Made by a program: the position numbers and the translations under genes. DNA of 64,000 nucleotides from Actinernus sp. WN-2022 (lineage: Eukaryota > Cnidaria > Anthozoa > Actiniaria > Actinernidae), in assembly GCA_030867875.1 (NCBI GenBank), contig JAOWCC010001501.1:21047524-21111523 (forward strand). The letters are read 5' to 3'. The notes beneath the pieces are model-generated. The model was not told the origin of the DNA. It saw only the letters and a program-made list of their open reading frames with translations, and did not search any database. Of the stretch, positions 11,727 through 20,886 are shown one piece after another (within the stretch, counting starts at the first letter, position 1; each line of letters begins with the position of its first letter).

Positions 11727-12858
11727 TGAAGCGTCCCATGCAGTTTTCGAATTGCATGCCTCGCGGTAGATTAATTTCCACTTCCAATGTCACTGGCGAT
11801 ACAAAGCCCAGTGGATCGTAGATCTTCGCTAAGTTTGCAAGAATCTCGCGTCTTGTCAACTCCACAGGTTGAGTCGGGAAAGATATATGTAAAGTGTCGT
11901 CAATCTCGTCCCATTTGAGCCCAAGGAGTTTACACTCCCCACTGGTATAATTTCCGCCAAGTTGCTGCTTGGCGTACGAAGGCTCGTCGTCATCACAGTC
12001 GGTCTGAAGTTCTGCCACATTCGAATGCCACTTATGTAGCTCGAACTTAGCCTCGTTAAAGATGCCAACAGCATCACGTTTCAACTGTTTAACTTCCTCC
12101 TTAGTATACCCTCCAGATATTAGGTCGTCTACGTATAGACTCTTGCGTATTTCCTCGACGCTCTTGGGATAACGAGACTGTAAACTCTCCAGGTGTTGCT
12201 GGATCACTCCATTCAAGAGAAATGGCGAAGGTGCCAAACCGAATAACACTCGAGTAAAGCGTAGAGTTTCCACCTCTTTTGACTGTATGTCAACTATCCA
12301 GTGAAAGCGTAGGGCATCCCAGTCAGCCTCGCGGATCCGCACTTGTAGAAATGCCTTCCTTAGATCTCCAGCAACCGCTACAGCGTTAAAACGATTGCGA
12401 GTGATGACACCCCATAGCTGGTTTTGTAAGGGAGGTCCCGTATGTAGACACTCGTTGAGTGATGACGCGTTGTCGTGTGCACGCACTGACGCGTCATAAA
12501 CAACTCTTAACTTCATAGATTCTACCTTCTCCTTCACAACCGCCCGATGCGGCAGATATAACTCTTTCCCTTTCACTTCTGCAGGTGCCTTTTCCACTAC
12601 ACCCTCTTCCAACTGCTCCCGGATGATGGCATCATAATCCGCCGCTAGCATGTCAGTTTTTAGCAACTTCCGCAACAAAGAATTGAGTCGCCGCAGACTC
12701 CCGGCATGGTTAGTGGGCAAGGGAGGATGATTTCCCTTCCATGGTAGGGCGGTCTCGTACCACCCCTCCTCAGATCGCGTCAACTGCTCCTTAAACTCTC
12801 CAAATACATCCTGTTGGTCTCCGGTAGGTCCGCCAGTCCAAGCACATCCAACGCGCAC
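11707..12858 (-). pseudogene. BEL reverse transcriptase
   Basis: A 383-codon frame with YLPHRAVVKE and KLRVVYDASVRA, AVAGDLRKAFLQVRI (first catalytic Asp, about residue 165), RFTRVLFGLAPSPFLLN and LYVDDLISGG (YVDD, about 242-245, near 12124-12135). These are the ordered palm motifs of BEL/Pao RT and are intact here. The frame overlaps the protease frame at its 5' end and is broken near 11710-11726 before RNase H. Confidence 0.93.
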
Positions 12859-13400
12859 AACTTCTCATAATCTGCAGTCGAATTAACTGCTAAATACGCA
12901 GAAGAAACATCCACTTCCGCCCCAGGTGACATTAATGTCCATCCAAATCGCGTAAATTCAGCCACAGGGTCCCCGCGTCGACCCACACGTAACCGCTCTC
13001 CAGTGCGAATCTTCGCAAAATAGTTTGCGCCTAGAATGAGATGTACTGGTAGCTTATCCTTTCCGTGGGTGTCATCCATATGCACCCCCTTGAGATGAGG
13101 AAGCTCGTTAAGCACTTCCTTGTAGTTTGGATTTTCCAGTATCAGTAGCTCACGTTTCTCCACTTTACTGACGTTAATTTCCAGCTTAAAGTCGCCAGAC
13201 AGAGCGCACATTTCAACCCCGTACACTTCCATTTTCCTTGTAGTGACTCCCATAAGCATTGCATGCTATTTGTCGCATACTAGATGACTTTGGCTGAGCC
13301 TTGATTAGCTCCACAACAGTTGAAGATGCATAAGAGTGGCTTGCACCACTATCCAACAAAGTTTCACTACTACGACCGGGTGAATAACCGCGGATTTCCC
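12780..13400 (-). pseudogene. BEL aspartic protease region
   Basis: The protease active-site triplet Asp-Ser-Gly is visible near 13344-13352 in a frame different from the gag end, so gag and protease are separated by a frame break around 13370. Downstream, LPVHLILGANYFAKI and FTRFGWTLMSPG match the DUF1758 region preceding BEL reverse transcriptases. The family enzyme cleaves the Gag-Pol polyprotein. Confidence 0.8.
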
Positions 13401-14761
13401 GACATGACTAGCGGTCATGCCAGGCTCGCGTGTCTGGGACTTGTCGCAGATTGACGTGTGATGTTGCGCTTGGCAGTGTTGGCACGTTGCCTTGCTCTTA
13501 CAATCTACAGCTCTGTGTTTTAATCCCGTACAGTTGAAGCAACGACGTTTATTTGCTAATTCATTCCTTCGCTCTTCTACTGTAACAATCTTGTCGCAAT
13601 TGATACATTTATGTTCAGCACTCTCACAGTAAACACATCCATGTGGCGTTTGTTGTGTTTCATCTCTCTTGGCGTAAAATGCCCTTGAACGTTCCCGTTT
13701 GTTTGCAGTTGTTTGCTGTTGTATTTTCCCTTCCAGAATCGGATTGTTGATTGTCCATTTCTCTAGGGCAGCAAGAAACTCCCTGAAAGTCCACTCATCC
13801 CATTTATCGTCCAACAAAGCGAGTTCGTGTTTGATTACTTCTAGCTTATCAACAGTAAAGCGTACCGCCGCGTCAAGTTTGTTGATACTGTCCAGAGTTT
13901 GTAATAACTCGACGTTGAACAGCAACTTCTCGTAAAATTCGTGTATTTTAGCGACGTTTCTCCCTTGTACTGTTGGGAGTTCTAATATGTTGCGCACATA
14001 ACTGTCCGGCACAACCTCGCTGGTTCGACCGTATCGCTTTTCCAGTAAACTCTTAGCCCTTTCATATCCTTCGTCCGTGAAAGGGAGTCCATCTATAAGA
14101 TTTCGTATCTTGATTTCTACAAGCTCCTTTAAATAGGAAAACTTAGTAATGGCAGTCGCTCCAGACTTGTCGATTTGCGACTCAAACTGTCCCCAAAACC
14201 TGACCCAGTCTTGAGGCGTTCCATCGAATTTCGTGATTACTAACTTGGGCATTTTGATCACGTTTCCTGTCGCGCCTCCAGTCTCATGGTTAGCTTGCGA
14301 ATCTTGTTTGTGTTTATACTCCAGTTCAAGTTCCAATTTCTTCTTTTCAAACTCTAAATGTTCAGCGTGTGCCAGTTCTTCGGCTTCCTGTTGTTGTTTG
14401 AGTTTTTGTTTCTCGAGTTTGATTAGCTTCTGGTGTTCGTGTTCAGTCTCGACATCTCGTTCTGCTCGATCAATTTCGGCGATTTGTTTGGCTAGCTTTC
14501 TGATGCATTCATCGGCCTGTCCCAGCGACTCTTCGACTTTTCAGCCCACTCGCTGATACGTTCTTCCGTCTCTCCTTTCGCGAACTTCTTCTCTTCTATG
14601 GTCTCTTTGAGCGTATTTACGGCATTGGTAATGTTCTCGATTGAAGTTTTCTGACGCTCAGACGCTTCCCGGTCGTGTTTGTTTATGACCTCCTCGGTTT
14701 TCTTGACTCGAAAACCCAGTATTTTAAGTTTCCCGTTTAGCTCCGTTATGGCTTTATCCAT
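13305..14761 (-). pseudogene. BEL gag-like region (two frames)
   Basis: Translation starts at the ATG at 14761, 39 nt inside the primer-binding site, with a coiled-coil-like charged N-terminus to about 14500. A frame break follows near 14500-14540, and the main gag frame continues to 13305. It contains KFDGTPQDWVRFWGQFE (DUF1759-type capsid domain) and Cys-rich knuckles CFNCTGLKHRAVDC (CX2CX4HX4C) and CQHCQAQHHTSIC. Gag packages the RNA. The frame is lost again before the protease. Confidence 0.9.
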
Positions 14762-14799
14762 GTTTGTTTCTCCTCCCTACAGCTCACATTAGTAATACT

Positions 14800-14817
14800 G
14801 TCCCTTCGTGGTCGCCA
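14800..14817 (-). other. tRNA primer-binding site, tRNA-Arg type
   Basis: The plus strand reads GTCCCTTCGTGGTCGCCA, three bases from the 5' LTR. This is the form of a tRNA 3' end including the added CCA. From memory it fits animal tRNA-Arg (TCG-type acceptor and T-arm). The complement on the element's strand would bind that tRNA as primer. Confidence 0.75.
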
Positions 14818-14820
14818 CTG

Positions 14821-15074
14821 TGTCGAAAACGTAGAGACGTTTCCTTTAAATTCACCTTTATTCGCTTGATTCACAAATTATCTCCGTTCTCTCGCTCACA
14901 ATCACAAATCTCACAATCTCTACAAAGCTCGTAACTAGATACCTATGTGACACACCCCCTATTGTAACTTGTATTTGTCATAACACATGTTTACTGTGTT
15001 ATATGATCAATTGAAAACCCATCAAATATCAATCATGCAAATTCCTTCTAAATACAGTAATGCAGTTTCCGTCA
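14821..15074 (-). repeat. BEL element 5' LTR
   Basis: 254 bp, starting TGACGGAAACTGC and ending TTTTCGACA on the element's strand. The promoter and initiation site should lie here, but no TATA box is obvious to me. Confidence 0.93.
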
Positions 15075-15325
15075 CTATTGACAATAAACAATTAACATGT
15101 GGATTATTCTTAGACTTCTCCAAAGCGTTTGATACAGTTAATCATCAAATTATGCTTTCTAAACTAAAGAAATATGGAATTCGGGGTTACCCTTGTCATG
15201 GTTTAGCAGTTATTTAACTAATTGACAGCAGAATGTAAAAATAGGTTCCGTTAAATCCAGTATGCTTCAGATGACTTGTGGAATACCTCACGCTCAATAC
15301 TAGGGCCACTCCTTTTATTACTATA
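15075..15325 (+). pseudogene. LINE-1 fragment: reverse transcriptase palm, part 1
   Basis: Reads LTCGLFLDFSKAFDTVNH, with the first catalytic Asp of LINE RT, then KLKKYGIRGY. After a frame lesion come a CGIP block and LGPLLL. The LINE is interrupted at a TA by the next transposon and resumes at 17087 with YINDMPNC. Confidence 0.9.
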
Positions 15326-15459
15326 GACCGGTTACAGCGTCATTGGTTACCGTTGTCAAGGCCGAACTGGAGGGCATCATGAATAAGCCACAAGCAAGTT
15401 ACGTTAACTTTGACAACTACAATCAAAACAACAGTCAAACACAGTGAATACACCGAGCT

Positions 15460-16011
15460 ATTGCAGCGAAAAAAAGCACCATTTATTTCTTAGAAATGTC
15501 ATCCAAAAGTTGTTCTACCCGGCTATTTTAAACGTTTACAACCTAAAGAGTATCGAGAAAGCTGAAGTACGTAGATGGACAGGATCCATACGAGATTCCG
15601 AGGGCAGAGACGAGCTGCAGACATGGCCTAGCGTTATAACCTACAGATGTCGAAATCATATCTGCTGTTTAACTGAGCCAAAGCCCGTATACACAGGACC
15701 AGCTCATGAAGTGTAAAAGCCTTTAGTGCTACCAGAACATTGCAAATGGCTAGGTCAGGGAAGTCTTGAGCAAATAATTTGGCGACAAACGTCTGATGAT
15801 AGCGAAGGTAAGTATGTGCGTGACGATCGTCGTGTCGTTGTTTACTCGATCGAGCGAACGTGAAATCTGATTGACGTTCAAACGAAATAAAAACATCTCT
15901 TTTGCAGGTTAACCATTCACAAAGAATGTCGGAAAAGCCGCTTACTCCATGGGTTGTCTGTGAGATCTCGGGAAAGATATTGCCAGCTCACTGTGACTGT
16001 ATGGCTGGCCT
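15460..16011 (+). pseudogene. Captured host-type gene fragment with an intron (SWIM zinc finger)
   Basis: The left arm encodes EVRRWTGS, a decayed middle part with stops, then VREVLSK. A GTAAGT to TTTTGCAG intron (about 15806-15907) follows, then HSQRMSEKPLTPWVV and SGKILPAHCDCMAGL. HCDCMAGL is the CxC part of a SWIM zinc finger as found in YqaJ-type recombinase proteins of cnidarians and fish. The 3' half of the finger is missing. The retained intron argues for capture from genomic DNA, not cDNA. Family assignment is from memory of the motif. Confidence 0.6.
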
Positions 16012-16166
16012 TAGCCTGTTCACAGGTCCTGGATACTAAAAAAAATAAAAAAATCTGACAAAACAAAAGAGAAGACGAGAACTGGGGTAGACAACGTGAC
16101 CATGTTGTTTTCGCCACGTTTTATTTTCATCATTTTCCCCAGTATCTAGAGCCTGTGAACAGGCTA
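16012..16166. mobile_element. 155-bp TAGCCTG-family MITE with 9-bp target duplication
   Basis: The termini TAGCCTGTTCACAGG and complement are flanked by GGCTGGCCT at 16003-16011 and 16167-16175. It interrupts the captured SWIM exon at HCDCMAGL. The 9-bp duplication suggests mobilisation by a Mutator-type transposase. Confidence 0.85.
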
Positions 16167-16532
16167 GGCTGGCCTTTGGTATGCATACTCAGCAGAGTGA
16201 TCCCAGAATCCTTTGAGTGAGTCACGTCGTTTGGCATCTTCAGTTGGGCTGTTGAAGTTGAGTCTGCAGCTTTCCCCAAGGCCAAAATATTTGCTCAAGA
16301 CTTCCCTGACCCAGCCATTTGCAAAGTTATAGTAGCACTGAAGGCTTTTATAGTTCATGAGCTGGTCCTGTGTATACGGGCTTTCCTTAAACAGCAGATA
16401 CATTCCGACCCAAGTCTCCAGATCGTCTTTCCACACTGCCCTCGGAATCTCGTATAGTCCTGTCCATCTACGTACTTCAGCTTCATTAGATATCTTTCTC
16501 GAGACTCTTAAGCCCGGGGGGGGACTCTCCAT
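16164..16532 (-). pseudogene. Second, inverted copy of the captured gene fragment
   Basis: On the minus strand an open frame encodes EAEVRRWTGLYEIPRAVW, GMYLLFKESPYTQDQLMNYK and FANGWVREVLSKYFG. It is better preserved than the left-arm copy. Its upstream part (MQRKKSTVYFSEMSSK, about 16910-16990) is separated by the 16513-16901 element. It resembles the N-terminal part of the SWIM/YqaJ-type proteins. Confidence 0.6.
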
Positions 16533-16901
16533 AACAGTAGACGGGGGTGATCGTCCTATCCCTTAGGGTATAAAATTCTACCATCTGCTATCCCTTAGGG
16601 GTGTTCAAAGAGTCTGCTATCCCTTAGGGGGTCTCACGCTAATGGTGGCCCGAAACTTATATTACAGTAAACGCGCTCGATGGCGGTGTCTTAAGGACCG
16701 TAATAAAATTCAGGAAAACTGAAAATGTGTTTGTTTTATTGCTATCTCTTAGGGTTAAAAATTTCTTCGACCACACCCAATGTGCTATCTCTTAGGGGTA
16801 AATTTGCTGTTGACCACACCCAATGTGCTATCCCTTACGGTTAAAATTGATTTTGCCGACGATCACCCCCGTCTACTGTTATGGAGAGTCCCCCCCCCGG
16901 G
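16513..16901. mobile_element. 389-bp hAT-like MITE with 8-bp target duplication
   Basis: The termini CCCGGGGGGGGACTCTCC and complement extend about 40 bp and are flanked by CTCTTAAG at 16505-16512 and 16902-16909. An 8-bp duplication suits the hAT superfamily. Internally the motif CTATCCCTTAGGG or near variants occurs six or so times with irregular spacing. Confidence 0.88.
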
Positions 16902-17086
16902 CTCTTAAGGTTGTAAACCTTTAAAATAGCCGGGTAAAAACTTTTAGATGACATTTCTGAAAAGTAAACGGTGCTTTTTTTCCGCTGCATTAGCTCGGTG
17001 TATTCACTGTGTTCGACTGTTGTTTTGATTGTGGTTGACCTCCAGTTCGGCCTTGACAACAGTAACCAATGACGCTGTAACCGGTC

Positions 17087-17885
17087 TATATATAAATGAT
17101 ATGCCAAATTGCTCTAACAAACTTTCCTTTCGTATATTTGCTGATGATACCAATATCTTCTATTCAAGTAATAATATAAACGACCTAGAAACTGTAATGA
17201 ATCAAGAGTTCAAGTTAATTCTCCGTTATTGTGAAATCAATAAACTCTCTGTAATATGAAAAAAATAACTTCATGATTATAGCCTCAGCAATGCAAAAAA
17301 TAAATTTACATCACTAATATTGAACAAAAAAGCTATATAAAATACTTAGGAATTTATATAGATGAACACATTAACTGGGAGCAACAAATTAAACATGTAA
17401 ATAGTAAAATCGCTAAAAATACTGGAATTATAAATAAACTCCAGTATTACCTTGATCTAAATACGTTGAAGCAACTCTACTATACACTCGTATACCCATA
17501 TTTAAACTATGGCCTCATGAGCTGGGGTAACACATACATGTATACAACGTAATTAACCAAGCTATCAAAAATACGCACTTGCCAAAATAAATGCCTACGA
17601 AACATCTTTGTTGCTCATAGCAGAAAAAATGCAACGCCATATTTTAATATCCTTAGACTTCTAAAACTTGATAATATCTTCAAATTAAGAACTGCAGCAT
17701 TCACTTACAAAATTATCAACGAGAAAACGCAAATGCCATCCGTCTTTTCTAATTACATTACACTTGCCAAAAAAATCACTCCTATAATACAAGATTTGCC
17801 GCCAAACTAAATTTTAGTAGACCAAAAACACGAACAAACTACGGAATGCATACTTTTAAGTACATCTCATCGAAAATCTGGGGGG
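17087..17885 (+). pseudogene. LINE-1 fragment: RT catalytic centre and C-terminal region
   Basis: Starts YINDMPNC and LSFRIFADDTNIFYS; the FADD catalytic pair is at 17140-17148. After frame lesions it continues through YLGIYIDEHINWEQQI, TLVYPYLNYGLMSWG and LLKLDNIFKLRTAAFTYK, the usual C-terminal domain of CR1/L2-like LINEs. Coding similarity fades near 17880, where a dispersed repeat begins. Confidence 0.88.
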
Positions 17886-18520
17886 AAAATCGACTTTGAA
17901 TTGAAATGTGCTTGCTCTGTTAGTATATTTTAAAACAAATTTCAAAATCTCATGAATAATTAATGAAACAAAAACAAAGGAAATCAATGACCGTGAAGAC
18001 ATTTTATACCTGATAAAATGTCATCCTAATTTACATAAACTTTTAGCTTGGATTTTCTTAGCCTGCGTGCAGACGTTCTCTCTCCCTGCAAAAATCGGGA
18101 GGGATTTTTTGGAGGGAGAGAGAATGTCTGCACGCAGGCTAGGATTTTCTCGGCCAAAATAAGACGTATCGCCAAAATAACTGAAAAAGGTCTCTTTACC
18201 CTCTTTACATGTGAATGTTTATGAAGTCGATTAATAAACTCGCAGCAAATATTGGGCCTTTATCAGTGAATTTCTAATTAGGATTAAACTTTATATAAAA
18301 TTTCATCCTACAAAAAAAAAATATCTTTATGTAATTCCCTTGAGATGTGGGTCTTTCTTTCATTGCATTCTTAAAGCATTTTTGAAGCCGTTTAAAACAC
18401 TCGCAGCACGTGTTTTATCAACTTGATAAAACACTGCTGTTCGTGTTTTAAACAGTACATAAAACTATTCTTTAAAAAAAACAAATATTATAATATGTAT
18501 GAATATTCAGCTGTGCCTAA
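17886..18520. repeat. Dispersed repeat inserted in the LINE-1 3' end
   Basis: This block shares ordered segments with 45457-47260: CTCATGAATAATTAATGA, TATACCTGATAAAAT, GAATTTCTAATTAGGAT, TCCCTTGAGATG and the hairpin AAAACACTCGCAGCACGTG...TTGATAAAACACTG. Exact boundaries are unclear. It carries a nested MITE at 18059-18141. Confidence 0.6.
18059..18141. mobile_element. 83-bp TAGCCTG-family MITE with 9-bp target duplication
   Basis: Almost pure palindrome: TAGCCTGCGTGCAGACGTTC and complement around a short loop. GGATTTTCT flanks both sides (18050-18058 and 18142-18150). Confidence 0.88.
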
Positions 18521-18680
18521 ATGAAACTATAGTACAGTGATCAACTCGGAAGATACGCTACTTTGGTCACTGCGCACGATCTCAATATAAAATATATAAA
18601 TTTCTTAACAAACATAACTAATTGTAGTCATTGTAAATAGTACAGAGTGCAGAATAAATTTGAATTGAATTGAATTGAAC
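18521..18680 (+). mobile_element. LINE-1 3' tail with short microsatellite
   Basis: The sequence ends GCAGAATAAATT(TGAAT)n near 18655-18679. CR1/L2-type LINEs end in short tandem repeats of this kind. It most likely terminates the LINE begun near 510, although the dispersed repeat obscures continuity. Confidence 0.55.
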
Positions 18681-19442
18681 AGGAAAATATGTCCCTAAGG
18701 TTTCAATCCTGAAGTTTTCGTCTTAGAAATTCCAGATCGATGCTTCCGGAAGAAAATTTAGTGTTAAAAGTGTTCTTGTTTATATGTACTTGTAAAAAGG
18801 AACGGAAACAGCAGTTAGGGGAAGTGAAACGGGAGGTGGGCCGGAGACACATGTTTATGACGTACTAGCGGCTGTGCGGCAGTTCAATTAAAGTCCGGGT
18901 TTGAGCCCAATTTCGCAAATCGGGTTCGGATTTAAAGCAAAAATATGGGACAACCGGGTCGATTATTCCAAATGTTATTGAATTCCGGGTAATTTCATTT
19001 ATTAATCAGTGAAGTCCCCTCCCCCCTCCTCCACAGATTCTACTCTTCGCCATGACGACGATCAATACCATCATCAGTTAGTGTGGCCCCTGCAAAGCAA
19101 ATCCTTGGACCAAAAACCGGCATTAAAAATGGTAGCTTTGTACCTATAATGAATTTTTAAGATTTCATTAAAATCCAGAATTTTGTAAACAAGACAAACA
19201 GTAATCAAGGCGGAACTATTTGGACTGATAGAAGTCAATCATGTTTGGTGTAATGATATGTCTTCTGAGCCTTTTGCGTCACCAGTCATTTATGCTACTT
19301 ATTTTTCATATGGCTCGGTTTTCTTTTGTCTGTTTCGGGGGAATACATATCTTAACCCCTGCCCAATTCCAAAGACAGGGGAAATCTTGCAACATATTCC
19401 CCTCACAATAGCTGCCTGATATTACAATTCACAGATCGCATT
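18681..19442. other. Non-coding interval between LINE-1 and LINE-2
   Basis: No gene or clear transposon terminus found. Near 18890-18990 the word CCGGG recurs (CGGGTTTGAG, TCGGGTTCGG, CCGGGTCG, CCGGGTAA). A similar CCGGGTT-rich patch lies near 53415-53500, perhaps a weakly conserved repeat. Confidence 0.5.
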
Positions 19443-19556
19443 GGAATTTGGCGTGTTGGTTTTTGTGGAGGGAAGAAAACTGGAAAACCCGGAGAAAAAT
19501 CCTCAGAGCAAGGGCGAGATACCAACAAACTCAACTCACATATGGCGCCGCGTCCA
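19443..19556 (+). mobile_element. Truncated SINE body (same family as 4207-4355)
   Basis: Contains GTGGAGGGAAGAAAACTGG, ACCAACAAACTCAACTCACA and TATGGCGCCGCG. The ACAAACTCAACTCACAT stretch is shared with the SINE at 4.2 kb. The tRNA-like head expected after it is missing. Confidence 0.5.
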
Positions 19557-20056
19557 AGCAAGAGATCTCCCTGGGGTCGAAGAACTTCGATTGCGAAACC
19601 ATGATTTTACATGTGGACACAAATCTGACAAATGATCTTGCCCAAGATCGAGAGGATGAAGTTGTTCGAAAGATGGAGAACCTAGTAGATGACTTGAAAC
19701 CATTAGTGAGACCCTAGTGTTATCAAGTGTCATAACTGGGGAAGATGTACCGGCTGAAAGAATCTCAAGGTTTAACAAACTTAGAAGAGATTTATGCTCT
19801 AGAAAAAAGTGGTTTTCATTGACAATAGTAACATTACAGGCCGCCAACTAAACAGATCTCGAATCCACCTTAACAAAGATGGTGACAAAGTACACAAGTA
19901 CAAATGTTTCAAGATCGACGGATTTTCATGGTCAATACAGGAACCACAGGCCTGCAATCTACAGTTGAGAGGACACGAGGTGAAACGATTATCTGAATTT
20001 AGTAAGGTTAGTGACACATCAATAAACCAAGATGTAGGAGACACTGTTTTTAACTA
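19557..20056 (+). pseudogene. LINE-2 ORF1 remnant with SGNH/esterase-like domain
   Basis: Two frames encode ETMILHVDTNL, NDLAQ, EDEVVRKMENLVDDLKPL and, after a shift near 19715-19800, VFIDNSNITGRQ and SRIHLNKDGDKV. HVGTND and HLN-G-G are the block motifs of the esterase-like domain in CR1-type LINE ORF1 proteins. Here the first is degraded to HVDTN. The frameshift and the altered motif make it non-functional. Confidence 0.65.
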
Positions 20057-20755
20057 AAGATCCCAGCAGAGCTCTAATATACTACCTAAAATAAGAGGCT
20101 TTAAACTTGCTGCTCTTGATATAGCCAGTTTGCCAAAGCACCATTACGAATTGTCTGTCTTGATGCATGATAAGGCAATCGACATTTTGGTAGCCTGCAA
20201 CGAAGGCGTTTTATTTGGGAAACCGCAATATATTTGGACGGGGGAAGAATGGCGCTTTTTCGTCCTCGCTCCATTCCTACTCGTCTGAAATTCATTCGCG
20301 CGAGCGGGAAACGTCCACGAAAGCGGGAAAAACCACTAGAAACACCTGCATCGCAGGCTAACGTTTTGGAGCTAAATGAAACAAGACTAGATAATACAAT
20401 AGGAGATTGCGAAGTTGATATTGAGGGTTATGACATTTTAAGACTTGATAGAAATAGACACGGCGGAGGAGTAGCATTTTACATTAGAAATACACTGAAT
20501 TATATAACAAGACCTTAGCTTAATCCAAATAGATTAGAAATTTTAACAGTCGAAATCAAAAAGCCTAAAACAAAACCTTTTTTAGTTTCAACCTGGTACA
20601 GACCTCCAGATTCCAAAATTGAATTACTGGATAATTTCGAAACATACCTGCTGAATCTCGATAAAGAAGAGAAAGAGAACATAGTTCTAGGTGATTTTAA
20701 TTGTAATTTATTGTCCCAGAGTTCAGATCAAAATTACCTATGATATATTCCTTTT
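20057..20755 (+). pseudogene. LINE-2 endonuclease domain, interrupted and 3'-deleted
   Basis: Encodes GFKLAALDIASLPKHH, LSVLMHDKAIDIL and, after a 170-bp insertion, ELNETRLDNTIGDCEVDI, GYDILRLDRNRHGGGVAFYI, STWYRPPDSKIELL and IVLGDFNCNLL. NETRLD carries the catalytic Glu, and GDFNCN is the other conserved core. The domain breaks off after about 200 residues, with no SDH motif and no reverse transcriptase. Confidence 0.88.
20191..20360. mobile_element. 170-bp TAGCCTG-family MITE in LINE-2
   Basis: The termini are TAGCCTGCAACG and CATCGCAGGCTA. The flanks ACATTTTGG (20182-20190) and ACGTTTTGG (20361-20369) form a 9-bp duplication with one mismatch. Removal restores DILELNETRLD in the LINE. Confidence 0.82.
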
Positions 20756-20850
20756 AATGTTTTTATATATACTCTTGTCAATATGAAGTATTTCACCCAT
20801 GGTGCCATTTTATATTAATAAACCTGATTATTATTATTATTATATCCTAG
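20756..20850 (+). mobile_element. LINE-2 3' end with ATT microsatellite
   Basis: Immediately after the truncated endonuclease comes an AT-rich tail with TTAATAAACCTG and (ATT)n ending near 20848, like a LINE 3' terminus. RT and most of ORF2 are missing between 20755 and the tail, an internal deletion. Confidence 0.6.
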
Positions 20851-20886
20851 CTTTAAGAACATAAAATTTCCAAGGAAAACTATCAG

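Larger units (their letters stand above)
9190..15074 (-). mobile_element. BEL/Pao LTR retrotransposon, near full length but inactive
   Basis: A 5.9-kb element in minus orientation inserted in the LINE RT. It has two 253/254-bp LTRs beginning TG and ending CA on its own strand, and a 4-5 bp target duplication (CTAT, possibly CTATT) at 9186-9189 and 15075-15078. It carries a primer-binding site, a purine tract, and gag-protease-RT-RNase H-integrase in BEL order. The LTRs differ by four substitutions and two indels, so insertion was fairly recent, yet the coding region has at least five frame breaks. There is no envelope-like gene. Confidence 0.95.
15326..17086. mobile_element. TA-flanked inverted-repeat transposon with captured SWIM/YqaJ-type gene pieces
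   Basis: The termini GACCGGTTACAGCGTCATTG and complement are near-perfect for about 45 bp. TA flanks both ends and the LINE reads through once the block is removed. Homology between the arms continues inward for hundreds of bases, making it a large imperfect palindrome. Both arms encode the same captured gene region in opposite orientation, and two smaller transposons have hit it. No transposase was seen. Confidence 0.85.

Noticed and set aside
15780..15800. CTGATGATAGCGAAGG as a ribozyme core
   Set aside because: No stem II and no closing helix; it lies in the captured gene exon just before the GT donor.
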